Shown here in pieces: positions 54,113 to 62,031 of a stretch of 64,000 bases of DNA; the stretch's first letter is position 1, and the number at the start of each line of letters is the position of its first letter. Under the pieces are notes generated by a model. That model did no database searches. It worked only from the letters and a program-made list of their open reading frames with translations, and was not told the DNA's origin. The position numbers were made by a program, and so were the translations under genes. Origin of the DNA: JAWQFO01 sp033436665 (lineage in GTDB: Bacteria > Pseudomonadota > Alphaproteobacteria > Rhodobacterales > Rhodobacteraceae). The stretch covers positions 744,001-808,000 of the forward strand of contig NZ_JAWQFO010000001.1 in the NCBI RefSeq assembly GCF_033436665.1, in the 5' to 3' direction.

Positions 54113-54131
54113 ACCCAAGCCGGGCGCGCGG

Positions 54132-54782
54132 TCAGTACGGCAAAGCGCGGCCGGCCCAATCCTCGAAACATCCCGTGGTGCCGAGGTCGAGTGCATCGAA
54201 CCGCGCCATCAGGCCATTCACCGACTGCTCGACCGAGATCGCGGCCCCCTGCCCGCCCATGTCGGTACGCACCCAGCCGGGATGGTAGATTCCGACGGCG
54301 ATCCCCTCGCCTGCGAGATCGGTGGCGAGGTTGCGCCCGAGGTTGAGCACGGCGGCCTTGGAACTGCGGTAGATGTAGCTGCCGCCCGGCGCCTGTTCGG
54401 ACGAGGCCATCTGCGACGACAGGATCGCGATTTTCGGTGCGTCGGCGCGCGCCAGGTTCGGCAGCAGCGTCCGGATCGTCAGAAAGACGCCGGTGACGTT
54501 GGTCGCAAAGCTCTTGGCCCAGACGTCCGGCGCGTAGTCCTCGACGATGTCCGCGCCCTTGTCGAGATAGACACCGGCATTGCAGACCAGCAGGTCGAGC
54601 GCCCTGTCCCCGAGCGTCGCCGTCATCTCGGCAAAGCTTGCGGGCTGCGTCACGTCGAGTTGCAGATCTGCGGTGACCGAGCGACCGGTGCCCAAAACCC
54701 GGTCGCCGCGGGCGCGGTAGGCCGCCGCGAGACCGGCACCGATGCCGCGGCTGGCGCCGGTTATCAGAACGGTGGCGGAAAT
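54132..54782 (-). CDS. Short-chain dehydrogenase/reductase with probable ATT start
   Basis: A cytoplasmic NAD(P)-dependent oxidoreductase of about 216 residues. The Rossmann motif TGASRGIG is encoded at 54762-54739 and the catalytic Tyr-Lys lies in YIYRSSKAAV, with Ser in AILSSQMA. NAG appears as LLVCNAGVY. The first canonical start codon on this frame (a TTG at 54695) would delete the nucleotide-binding motif, so initiation must be upstream. The only place giving a family-like N-terminus is ATT at 54782 (then S-A-T-V-L-I-T-G), which overlaps the DUF1178 stop as TGATT, with GGAAGG 7 nt before. CTG at 54785 is the alternative. It is translationally coupled to DUF1178. Substrate unknown. Confidence 0.75.
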   Translation of the reverse strand: MSATVLITGASRGIGAGLAAAYRARGDRVLGTGRSVTADLQLDVTQPASFAEMTATLGDRALDLLVCNAGVYLDKGADIVEDYAPDVWAKSFATNVTGVFLTIRTLLPNLARADAPKIAILSSQMASSEQAPGGSYIYRSSKAAVLNLGRNLATDLAGEGIAVGIYHPGWVRTDMGGQGAAISVEQSVNGLMARFDALDLGTTGCFEDWAGRALPY

Positions 54783-55204
54783 CAGTTCGCCTTCCGGGTC
54801 GGCAGGAACGGCAGTGGCGCCACGGGGATGCCGTCGTCGATCAGCGACTTGGCCTCCTTGCCGGTGGCTTCGCCGTAGATCGCGCGTTCCGGCGTGGCCC
54901 CAAGGTACATCGAGCGCGCCTCGGATGCGAAATCGGCCCCGACGTAGGAGGCGTTTTCCTCGACATGCTTGCGCAACGCCGCCAGCATGTCCGCGCGTTT
55001 CTTTTTCTGCTCCGACACTTTCGGCGGCGCCGGACGGTCCGCGGTCGAGACGCTGGGCGCCATCAGCGCCTTGGACACATCCGTGGCGCCGCAGACCGCA
55101 CAGCTGACGTGCCCCGCCTTCTGCAGCGCCTCGAAGGCCGCCGCCGACTGGAACCAGCTGTCGAAGTCATGGCCCTCGGCGCATCTGAGCTTGTACTGGA
55201 TCAT
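54782..55204 (-). CDS. DUF1178 protein
   Basis: 140 residues of the DUF1178 family: MIQYKLRCAEGHDFDSWFQSAAAFE then CAVCGATDVSKALMAPSV, a short cysteine-containing zinc-ribbon-like N-terminus (C8, and CAVC near residue 35) followed by a Lys/Arg-rich region and a short conserved PLPFLPT-type end. Function unknown; the cysteine pattern suggests metal binding. The stop overlaps the SDR start. ATG at 55204 is in the family position. It is divergent from modA across a 133-nt region that contains a GC palindrome. Confidence 0.88.
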   Translation of the reverse strand: MIQYKLRCAEGHDFDSWFQSAAAFEALQKAGHVSCAVCGATDVSKALMAPSVSTADRPAPPKVSEQKKKRADMLAALRKHVEENASYVGADFASEARSMYLGATPERAIYGEATGKEAKSLIDDGIPVAPLPFLPTRKAN

Positions 55205-55236
55205 CCGCAGTCCATGGAATCAATCACTTATGCAGA

Positions 55237-55264
55237 ACGAAATGGGGCGCGCGCGCCGTTTCGT
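55237..55264. repeat. Interrupted palindrome between DUF1178 and modA
   Basis: A perfect 12-bp palindrome, GGCGCGCGCGCC (55246-55257), is flanked by ACGAAA (55237-55242) and TTTCGT (55259-55264), which also pair. It could be a DNA operator or an RNA hairpin in either leader. It does not match a ModE-type site. Confidence 0.5.
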
Positions 55265-55337
55265 CAAGCCCGCCGATCTCCGCGCCCGGGGCCGTTGCGG
55301 CTTGTGAAACCCCCGGGCGTGGAAGATACTTGCCGTC

Positions 55338-56087
55338 ATGTTCGACGCTCGGCGCTTGCTTGCGATCCTGCTTCTGGTCTTCACCTGCCCCGGCGCATCA
55401 AGCGGCGCGCCGGCTCTCACCGTCTTCGCCGCGGCCAGCCTGCGCGGCGCGCTCGACGAAGTTGCGGGCAGCTACGAAGCTCCGGTGGCGATCTCCTACG
55501 GCGGATCGGGCGCGATGGCGCGTCAGGTGCAACAGGGCGCGCCGGCGGACCTCGTGATCCTCGCGGACGGGCGCTGGATGGACCTGCTGGAGCAGGACGG
55601 GCGGCTGGTGCCCGGGACGCGGCGTGACCTTCTGGGCAACACTCTGGTGCTGATCGGCGCCGCCGGCGTGGTACCGATGCCTGACCCGGACGCCGAGCGC
55701 CTACTCGACCGGCTGGACGGCGGCCGCCTTGCGATGGGACGGCACGACGCGGTTCCGGCAGGCGGCTACGCGAAGGCCTGGCTCGAGGCCATAGGCGCCT
55801 GGCCTGCGCTGAAACCGCACCTAGCCGAAACCGCCGATGTCCGCGGTGCGCTGGCCTTCGTGGCCTTGGGTGAGGCACCGCTGGGCGTGGTCTACGCCAC
55901 CGATGCGATGGCCGAGCCTCGCGTTAAGGTGGTCTGGCATATTCCCGAAGAAACGCATCCGCCGATCCTCTATCCGGTCGCAGCGATCACCGCGCAGGGG
56001 TCCGGCTTTCTCGATCATCTCGCGACGCCGGAGGCCGCCGCGATCTTCACTCGGCACGGGTTTGTCCTACTCGGGGTCGGGAACTGA
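55338..56087 (+). CDS. modA: Molybdate ABC transporter, periplasmic binding protein
   Basis: 249 residues. A signal peptide (about 1-23) is followed by LTVFAAASLRGALDEV, the AAASL loop that contacts the oxyanion, and ISYGGSGAMARQVQQGAPADLV, both characteristic of ModA. It captures molybdate in the periplasm for delivery to ModB. Its stop overlaps the modB start as TGATG (shared at 56087). The operon order modA-modB-modC is standard. Molybdenum supply is relevant to the CoxL-like enzyme in this window. Confidence 0.93.
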   Translation: MFDARRLLAILLLVFTCPGASSGAPALTVFAAASLRGALDEVAGSYEAPVAISYGGSGAMARQVQQGAPADLVILADGRWMDLLEQDGRLVPGTRRDLLGNTLVLIGAAGVVPMPDPDAERLLDRLDGGRLAMGRHDAVPAGGYAKAWLEAIGAWPALKPHLAETADVRGALAFVALGEAPLGVVYATDAMAEPRVKVVWHIPEETHPPILYPVAAITAQGSGFLDHLATPEAAAIFTRHGFVLLGVGN

Positions 56088-56776
56088 TGATCGACTCCGC
56101 CGGCTGGGTCGCGTTGCGCCTGTCGCTCTGGGTCGCGACGTGGTCGACTCTCTGCGCGCTGCCGCTGGCGATCTGGGTCGCCTGGGCGCTGGCCCGGCGC
56201 GAGTTTCCGGGCAAGACCGCGCTCAATGCTGCCGTGCATCTGCCGCTGGTGCTGCCGCCTGTTGTGACCGGCTACCTGCTGCTTCTGAGCTTCGGGCGGC
56301 AGGCCCCGCTGGGACGTTTTTTCGAGGAGACGCTGGGATTGGTGTTCTCGTTCCGCTGGACCGGGGCGGCGCTGGCTGCGGCGGTAATGAGCTTTCCGCT
56401 GATGGTCCGGGCGATCCGGCTTGCCATCGAGGCGGTCGACGTGAAGCTCGAGGACGCCGCCGCCACGCTGGGCGCGCCGGGCTGGGCGGTCTTTGCCCGC
56501 GTCACGCTGCCGTTGACCCTTCCCGGCATCCTCGCCGGGGCCGTCATGGGCTTTGCCAAGGCGCTTGGAGAGTTCGGCGCCACCATCACTTTCGTCGCCA
56601 ACATCCCCGGCCAAACCCAGACCCTGCCGAGCGCGATATATTCGCTGCTGCAGGTCCCCGGGGCCGAAGGCCGCGCCGCGGCGCTTGTCCTGCTGGCCTG
56701 CGTATTCGCGCTGGCTGCCGTGCTGGTCTCCGAGTGGCTTGCCCGGCGGGTCGCCAAGCGGATCGCCGGCGCATGA
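56087..56776 (+). CDS. modB: Molybdate ABC transporter permease
   Basis: 229 residues, five to six transmembrane helices (first at about 7-30), with the EAA-type coupling segment (EDAAATLGAPGWAVFARVTLP) in the cytoplasmic loop before the last helices. It is the homodimeric channel through which ModA-bound molybdate passes. The start shares a base with the modA stop, and the stop overlaps the modC start as ATGA, so translation of all three is coupled. Confidence 0.95.
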   Translation: MIDSAGWVALRLSLWVATWSTLCALPLAIWVAWALARREFPGKTALNAAVHLPLVLPPVVTGYLLLLSFGRQAPLGRFFEETLGLVFSFRWTGAALAAAVMSFPLMVRAIRLAIEAVDVKLEDAAATLGAPGWAVFARVTLPLTLPGILAGAVMGFAKALGEFGATITFVANIPGQTQTLPSAIYSLLQVPGAEGRAAALVLLACVFALAAVLVSEWLARRVAKRIAGA

Positions 56777-57861
56777 GCCTGTCGGTCGACCTCGCCCACC
56801 GGTTCGGGGAGTTCGCGCTCGATCTCGCTTTCGAGGGCGGGCCAGGCATCACCGCGCTGTTCGGCCGGTCCGGCGCCGGCAAGACCACCGTCATCAACGC
56901 CATCGCGGGGCTGATGCGCCCGGATCGGGGCCGGGTCTCGATCAACGGCCGCGTACTTCTCGACACCGACGCCGGCACCGACATCGCCGCGCGCCGCCGT
57001 CGCCTCGGCTACGTGTTCCAGGATGCGCGCCTCTTCCCGCACCTCGATGTGCGGCGCAATCTCAGCTTCGGGACGCGCTACGCCCCAAAGCCGCAGAGCG
57101 GTCCGGCGCTGGACGAGGTGACGGACCTTCTTGGCATCGCGCACCTGCTCGACCGCGCGCCCGCCACGCTTTCGGGTGGCGAGCGTAGCCGCGTGGCGCT
57201 CGGCCGGGCCCTGCTCAGCCAGCCGGACATGCTGCTGATGGACGAACCGCTGGCCTCGCTCGACGCGGCGCGCAAGCAGGATATCCTGCCCTATCTCGAA
57301 CGCCTGCGCGACGGGCCGCTGAAACTGCCGATCCTCTACGTCAGCCATGCCCTCGACGAGGTTGCGCGGCTGGCCGACACGCTGGTGCTGATCCGCGACG
57401 GGCACATCGCCGCGCAGGGTCCGCTCTTCGACGTGCTGGCCGATCCTGCTGCCGTGCCTCTGCTGGGCGTGCGCGATGCGGGTGCGGTGATCGAGGCGAC
57501 GGTCCTGTCGCATGGCGCGGACGGGCTCAGCACGCTCGAAATCAGCGCCGGACGCATCGAACTTCCGGGCGTGCAGGCCCCGCTCGGCGCTCGGGTGCGC
57601 CTGCGCGTGCTGGCGCAGGACGTGATCCTCGCCACCGAGCGGCCAACGGGTCTGTCGTCACGCAACATCCTGCCTGTCACGGTGACGGCGATCCATCCCG
57701 GCGGCGGACCGGGGGCCGCGGTGGCGCTGGCCTGCGGATCGGACAGGTTGCTGGCGCGCGTGACGGCGCGGGCAGTGGCCGAGATGGGTCTGCGCGAAGG
57801 CACTGCCTGCTTCGCGATCTTCCAGGCCACGACCGTGGCCCCCGGCAGCATCGGGCGCTAG
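56773..57861 (+). CDS. modC: Molybdate ABC transporter ATP-binding protein
   Basis: 362 residues. ATPase core with Walker A GRSGAGKTT (31-39), signature LSGGE and Walker B MLLMDEP, followed by the H-loop. The C-terminal 70 residues form the MOP (TOBE) domain that binds oxyanion and can regulate transport (region around QAPLGARVRLRVLAQDV). It overlaps the modB stop as ATGA. The TAG stop interlocks with that of the convergent EcsC gene in CTAG (57858-57861). Confidence 0.95.
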   Translation: MSLSVDLAHRFGEFALDLAFEGGPGITALFGRSGAGKTTVINAIAGLMRPDRGRVSINGRVLLDTDAGTDIAARRRRLGYVFQDARLFPHLDVRRNLSFGTRYAPKPQSGPALDEVTDLLGIAHLLDRAPATLSGGERSRVALGRALLSQPDMLLMDEPLASLDAARKQDILPYLERLRDGPLKLPILYVSHALDEVARLADTLVLIRDGHIAAQGPLFDVLADPAAVPLLGVRDAGAVIEATVLSHGADGLSTLEISAGRIELPGVQAPLGARVRLRVLAQDVILATERPTGLSSRNILPVTVTAIHPGGGPGAAVALACGSDRLLARVTARAVAEMGLREGTACFAIFQATTVAPGSIGR

Positions 57862-58625
57862 CGTCGGCGCGCGAGGCGGCGTTTCACGCGGCCCCGCAGA
57901 CGTTCGACCAACTCCGGCACCGGGACGTCCGCGTCGATGGCGAGCTTGCGCAGGCCGAAATGCACATGCGCCATGTCCTGGTAGTAGCTGGTGTAGGCGT
58001 AATTTGTCGCCGCCCCTGCCACGGCCCCAAGCACCGGCACGGTCTGGGCTGCGAGCTTCTGGCCCAGCACCACCGCAAGGCGCGGCGAGACCTTGGCGAT
58101 GATGCCGCGCACCGCCGCCCCGGTCAGCGTGATCCGGGCCGAGATGAAGGCCAGGTCGGCCCCGTCATCGGCCGCGAGCGGCCCGGCCGAGGAAAATACC
58201 TGGATGCAGTCGAACTGCACGTTCTCGGCCTCGGGGTCGAAGCCGTACTCGGCGGCAACACCTTCGATCACGCGCAGCAGCAGCGTCGTGGTCACCGGAA
58301 GCTCGGCCAGCGCCGTCGGCAGGCCGCCCGCGCCGCCGGCGGCCCCCATCGCGGCGCCAATCGCCGTGTTGAGCCAGCTCTTCTGGTCCTTGACGACCGA
58401 GCGCGACGTATGCGCCGCCTTCATCGCCTGGCTCAGCGCCCTGACCGTTGCTTCCTGCAGCCCCTCTCGAACCGGAGCGGGCAGCCGGTCGATGAGGTTC
58501 TCGGCGCGCCCGCCGATCACGTTCAGCAGGTCGATGCCGAGGCCCCCGGCGTTCGAATAGCGTTCGGCAATCCGGTCGAGTTCGGCGTCGACATCCACCG
58601 TCTTGGCGATCTGCAGGTCGGTCAT
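57858..58625 (-). CDS. EcsC-family protein
   Basis: 255 residues of the EcsC family, which has no settled function. The N-terminus is soluble and charged, and the middle is Gly/Ala-rich with weak hydrophobic segments (GAAMGAAGGAGGLPTALAELPVTTTLLLRVI, then LGAVAGAATNYAYTSYY). The C-terminus is basic. The gene is tail-to-tail with modC. Its leader contains a GC inverted repeat just before the ribosome site. Whether it is a membrane or a soluble protein is unclear. Confidence 0.85.
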   Translation of the reverse strand: MTDLQIAKTVDVDAELDRIAERYSNAGGLGIDLLNVIGGRAENLIDRLPAPVREGLQEATVRALSQAMKAAHTSRSVVKDQKSWLNTAIGAAMGAAGGAGGLPTALAELPVTTTLLLRVIEGVAAEYGFDPEAENVQFDCIQVFSSAGPLAADDGADLAFISARITLTGAAVRGIIAKVSPRLAVVLGQKLAAQTVPVLGAVAGAATNYAYTSYYQDMAHVHFGLRKLAIDADVPVPELVERLRGRVKRRLARRR

Positions 58626-58674
58626 GGGGTGTCTCTCCTCGTCCCGCTAGAAGGTGGGGAGACGGCGGGACTTT

Positions 58675-59172
58675 TCAATATGCCGGTCCGGCCCAGCGCG
58701 TGACCCTGCCGGTCACCCCGTCCCAGGCGCCGGGCACCAGCGCCTGACCGAGCACCCGCTCGGGGTTTGTGGGCGGCGGCATCTCGACATGCTCGAGCTT
58801 CACGAACCCGAAACGTCCATAATATGGCTGATCCCCCACCAGCATGACCCGCGTCCAACCGCGCAGCACGGCAACGCCCAGCGACTCGCGGATCAGCGCG
58901 CCGGCCAGACCCTCGCCCTGCCGGGTGGGATGCACGGCGACCGGTCCGAGCAAAAGGACATCGCTGCCTCCCACGGTCACCGGCCAATAGCGGATGGCAC
59001 CGGCGAGGACGTTGTCGGGGTCGCGTGCGACATGCCCCAGCCCCGCCACCGCGGCGATCCCGTCGCGCAGCCGGTAGCTCGACAGCGCCTCGCGGCCTGG
59101 CGCGAAACACAGGTCAAACAGCGCCTCCACCTCGTGGTAATCGTGGCGGGTCTCGGGCGTCAGGGTGTACAA
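58675..59172 (-). CDS. GNAT-family N-acetyltransferase
   Basis: 165 residues with the GNAT fold: the strand VLLLGPVAVHPTRQGEGLAGALI carries the acetyl-CoA pyrophosphate loop (Q/RxxGxG/A type), followed by VLRGWTRVMLVGDQPYYGRFGF. GNAT proteins transfer acetyl from acetyl-CoA to an amine, often a small molecule or a protein N-terminus; the acceptor is unknown. ATG at 59172 begins MYTLTPETRHDY. It sits upstream of EcsC on the same strand, 49 nt apart. Confidence 0.88.
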   Translation of the reverse strand: MYTLTPETRHDYHEVEALFDLCFAPGREALSSYRLRDGIAAVAGLGHVARDPDNVLAGAIRYWPVTVGGSDVLLLGPVAVHPTRQGEGLAGALIRESLGVAVLRGWTRVMLVGDQPYYGRFGFVKLEHVEMPPPTNPERVLGQALVPGAWDGVTGRVTRWAGPAY

Positions 59173-59255
59173 GTGCTTGGAGCCGCAGGGGTGTTTCGGG
59201 TGGCCCCGGCCTTAGCATGGCGCTAGATGAGCCGCAATTGACCAGGAGACGACAC

Positions 59256-59861
59256 ATGTTCTACCGCCCCGAAGACGGCCACGGGCTGCCCCACAATCCT
59301 TTCAACGCCGTCGTCACGCCGCGCCCCATCGGCTGGATCTCGACCCGCGATGGCGCCGGGCGCAACAATCTCGCGCCCTACTCCTTCTTCAACGGGGTCG
59401 CCTACACGCCGCCGCAGGTCATGTTCGCCTCGACTTCGGCCAAGCCAGACCGGGACGGCACCAAGGATTCGGTCGGCAACATCCGCGAGACCGGCGTGTT
59501 CTGCGTGAACATCGTGCAATACGACATGCGCGACGCGATGAACGCGACCTCCCAGGCCCTGCCGCGCGAAACCGACGAGTTCGCCCATGCGGGTCTGGTC
59601 GCCGCACCTTGCGAGACCATCGACTGTGCGCGCGTCGAGGGCGCGCCGGCCTCGCTCGAATGCAAGGTCAGCCAAATCGTGGAGATCGAAGGAGAGCACA
59701 ACTTCGTGGTCTTCGGCACGGTGACCGGTGTGCACCTGCGCGACGACACCATTGTCGACGGGCGGTTCGATATCCGCACCTACCAGCCACTGTCGCGCCT
59801 CGGCTACCGCGACTACACGCGAGTCACCGAGCTGTTTGAACTCAAGCGCCCTGACGACTGA
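59256..59861 (+). CDS. Flavin reductase-like domain protein
   Basis: 201 residues of the flavin reductase-like (FMN-binding split barrel) family. TPRPIGWIS and NLAPYSFFNGVAYTPPQVMF are its characteristic segments. It binds FMN and could supply reduced flavin to an oxygenase, but no such partner is next to it. The AGGAGACGACAC ribosome region before ATG at 59256 is nearly repeated before the next gene. The pair with the SnoaL-like gene, 23 nt apart on the same strand, looks like an operon. Confidence 0.9.
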   Translation: MFYRPEDGHGLPHNPFNAVVTPRPIGWISTRDGAGRNNLAPYSFFNGVAYTPPQVMFASTSAKPDRDGTKDSVGNIRETGVFCVNIVQYDMRDAMNATSQALPRETDEFAHAGLVAAPCETIDCARVEGAPASLECKVSQIVEIEGEHNFVVFGTVTGVHLRDDTIVDGRFDIRTYQPLSRLGYRDYTRVTELFELKRPDD

Positions 59862-59884
59862 CCCAATCATCGAAAGGAGACGAC

Positions 59885-60268
59885 ATGACCGACCCGGACC
59901 GCAACAAGGCGAACGCGCAGGCTTTCTACGCGATGATGTTCAACGACTGCGACCCGCGCGGAGCCATCGAGCGCTACGCGGGTGACACCTACATCCAGCA
60001 TAATCCGCACGTGGGTGACGGCAAGGACGCGTTCGTTGACTACTTCGAGCGCATGGCGAAGGAGTTTCCGGGAAAGCATGTCGACTTCAAGCGGGTGATC
60101 GCCGAGGGCGACCTTGTCGTGCTGCATTGCCACCAGACCTGGCCCGGCGACGAGGATTACGCCGGGATCGACATCTTCCGCTTCGACGGGAACGGCAAGG
60201 TCGTCGAGCATTGGGACGTGCTGCAGACGATCCCCGAAACCTCGAAGAACGACAACGGCATGTTCTGA
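59885..60268 (+). CDS. SnoaL-like / nuclear transport factor 2-fold protein
   Basis: 127 residues with a SnoaL-like alpha+beta barrel: ERYAGDTYIQHNPHVGDG and VVEHWDVLQTIPETSKNDN match the polyketide-cyclase-like branch used as small hydrolase or isomerase scaffolds. The conserved HNPHVGDGK and HWDVLQ residues could be catalytic. It follows the flavin reductase gene, with a GGAGACGAC ribosome leader. Substrate unknown; an enzyme acting on a small hydroxylated acid is possible. Confidence 0.85.
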   Translation: MTDPDRNKANAQAFYAMMFNDCDPRGAIERYAGDTYIQHNPHVGDGKDAFVDYFERMAKEFPGKHVDFKRVIAEGDLVVLHCHQTWPGDEDYAGIDIFRFDGNGKVVEHWDVLQTIPETSKNDNGMF

Positions 60269-60282
60269 AGCTTTTTGCGGCG

Positions 60283-61944
60283 CTACTCCGCCGCACGGGC
60301 ACAGAAGCAGGACACGGCGACCTCGGCGTCCGCGCGGCTTTCGGCGAGTGCGAGGCGTTGTGCGACCAACCGGCCTTCGAAACTGTCCTCTTCGCCCAGT
60401 GCGGCAAGGCAGTTGTTCAGGCCGCGCAGGCTCCAGACGTTGTCGGGATGGACCTGCGCGCGAGTCAGGGTTCCCGCCAGCCCCAGATCCTCGCGGTAGA
60501 CCGCCGCCGCCTCGACCGCGTGCCCCTGCTCGAGCAGCAGCGCGCCCAGCGCGTGGCGCGTCGGCTGCATCCAGCCCCACGGCTCGTCGTACGGCAGCGC
60601 ATCCTCGAGCGTCACCGCGTCACGCAGGCGCGCGAAGGCGGTGTCGTATTCTCCCTTGCGATACGCGATCTCGCCGTCGAGCATCGCCTCGGCGACGGCG
60701 AATTGTTCGAGGCAGAGCACGTTGTGCATGCGGCGTTCCTCGGGCATCCGGTCACGGGCCGCGAAGAAGAGTTCCTGTTGCGCCTCGGCCTCGGCGACCT
60801 CGCCGCGGGCGGCATGGGCGACACCCTTGGCATAGTGCAGCGTCGTCGTCAGAACCGCATAGAGCTCGGGGTCCTCGGGCAGCGGTTCCTCGACGATCTG
60901 TTGCCAGCGCCCGAAGCGGATCAGCACATGCACCCAAATCGCCATATAGCTTTCGAAGAAATGCGCAAACGGCGGCGACGGCACGCGCAGGAATTCCTCG
61001 GGCGTGATCTCGACCAGTTCCCGCGCCGCCTTCCAGGCCAGGTCGAACCGGCCGAGGAACATCGCCCCGTAGACGGCGAAGTGGTAGTTGTGAATGCGGT
61101 AGCCGGTATAAAGCGTGTAGAGTCCGAACCGGTCCAGCGCCTTGCGGTCTACCTTCGTCGCCTTCCAGTTCCAATGCCAGACATCGCGGTAATAGCCGCA
61201 CTGGATGTCGATATGGGTCGGCATGTGGATGAGGTGCCCGGCGTCCGGCACCAGTTCGCGCAAGGCGTCGCCCGCCTTCAGCGCCTTTTCCGGGAACGGC
61301 GACATCTCCATCAGGTGGACATAGAGGTGCAGCAGGCCGGGATGATCCATCGCACCGGGATCAGTGTCGAGCGCCTCTTCGAGAATGCGCTGCGCGTCGA
61401 GCGTGCCCGCGCCTTCGGTGGCCGTTCCCGTGGCCTGGTCCCACATCCGCCAGGGCGTCTGGTTCATGATCGCCTCGGCGCAGATGGCGCGCAGGTCGCG
61501 ATCGTCGGGGAACGCGTCATGCACCTCTCGCATCCGCGCCGCAAAGGCGTCGTTCCAACCCCGCATCACGTCGAGCTTTTCGGGCGCGCGCTGCGGGAAA
61601 CGGGCGGGCAGCGCCTCGATCAGCGCGCGCTCGGGCGGCGTGAGATCGTCCAGCAGCGCCAGCGCCGCCTGCGTCGCGTCATGGGCCATGGCCAGCGAGT
61701 CGCGGCGCATGTTCGCGTCGCGCCGCTCCCACGGCATGTTGTAATTCGGGCCGATGGCATAGGCGACGCCCCAATGCGCCATCGCACAGCCGGGATCAGC
61801 CGCCAGCGCCTTCTGGAAACAAGCCACTGCCTCGTCGTGGAAATAGGCGTAGCACCAGACCAGCCCCCGGTCGAACCAGAGCTGCGCCTCGGGCGACTGC
61901 GTCGTCACGGCGCACGAATACACGTCTACGGAATAATAATCCAT
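60283..61944 (-). CDS. TPR-repeat protein of unknown function
   Basis: 553 residues. Near the N-terminus FQKALAADPGCAMAHWGVAYAIG is a TPR-type helical pair, and similar helices recur through the length. No signal peptide, membrane segment or catalytic motif is seen, so it is probably a soluble scaffold. It runs opposite to the flavin reductase/SnoaL pair, from which its stop is only 14 nt away. Its leader has a 6-bp GC hairpin whose 3' arm is the ribosome site. ATG at 61944 gives MDYYSVDVYS, and the adjacent AAGGGGGC supports it. Confidence 0.75.
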   Translation of the reverse strand: MDYYSVDVYSCAVTTQSPEAQLWFDRGLVWCYAYFHDEAVACFQKALAADPGCAMAHWGVAYAIGPNYNMPWERRDANMRRDSLAMAHDATQAALALLDDLTPPERALIEALPARFPQRAPEKLDVMRGWNDAFAARMREVHDAFPDDRDLRAICAEAIMNQTPWRMWDQATGTATEGAGTLDAQRILEEALDTDPGAMDHPGLLHLYVHLMEMSPFPEKALKAGDALRELVPDAGHLIHMPTHIDIQCGYYRDVWHWNWKATKVDRKALDRFGLYTLYTGYRIHNYHFAVYGAMFLGRFDLAWKAARELVEITPEEFLRVPSPPFAHFFESYMAIWVHVLIRFGRWQQIVEEPLPEDPELYAVLTTTLHYAKGVAHAARGEVAEAEAQQELFFAARDRMPEERRMHNVLCLEQFAVAEAMLDGEIAYRKGEYDTAFARLRDAVTLEDALPYDEPWGWMQPTRHALGALLLEQGHAVEAAAVYREDLGLAGTLTRAQVHPDNVWSLRGLNNCLAALGEEDSFEGRLVAQRLALAESRADAEVAVSCFCARAAE

Positions 61945-61948
61945 CTAA

Positions 61949-61972
61949 GCCCCCTTGGTCTTCAATGGGGGC
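61949..61972 (-). promoter_or_regulatory. Hairpin enclosing the ribosome site of the TPR gene
   Basis: On the minus strand GCCCCC (61972-61967), a 12-nt loop and GGGGGC (61954-61949) pair; the 3' arm is the GGGGG ribosome site 4 nt before ATG. Such sequestering hairpins can make translation temperature- or ligand-dependent. Six GC pairs are stable enough to matter, but no function is proven. Confidence 0.4.
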
Positions 61973-62031
61973 ATCATAGCCGGTTTTGACGTCAATGTCC
62001 GTCGCGGTCCTGCCGGCGCGGACAGGGACGG

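Noticed and set aside
55837..56772. The modC frame staying open upstream through modB and the end of modA
   Set aside because: ModC begins at ATG 56773 with the usual N-terminus; the upstream stretch is an Arg-rich shadow frame of modB.
58635..58670. GTCCCGC/GCGGGAC hairpin with a short plus-strand T-run between GNAT and EcsC genes
   Set aside because: No plus-strand gene ends here and the minus direction has no T-run, so I do not call a terminator.
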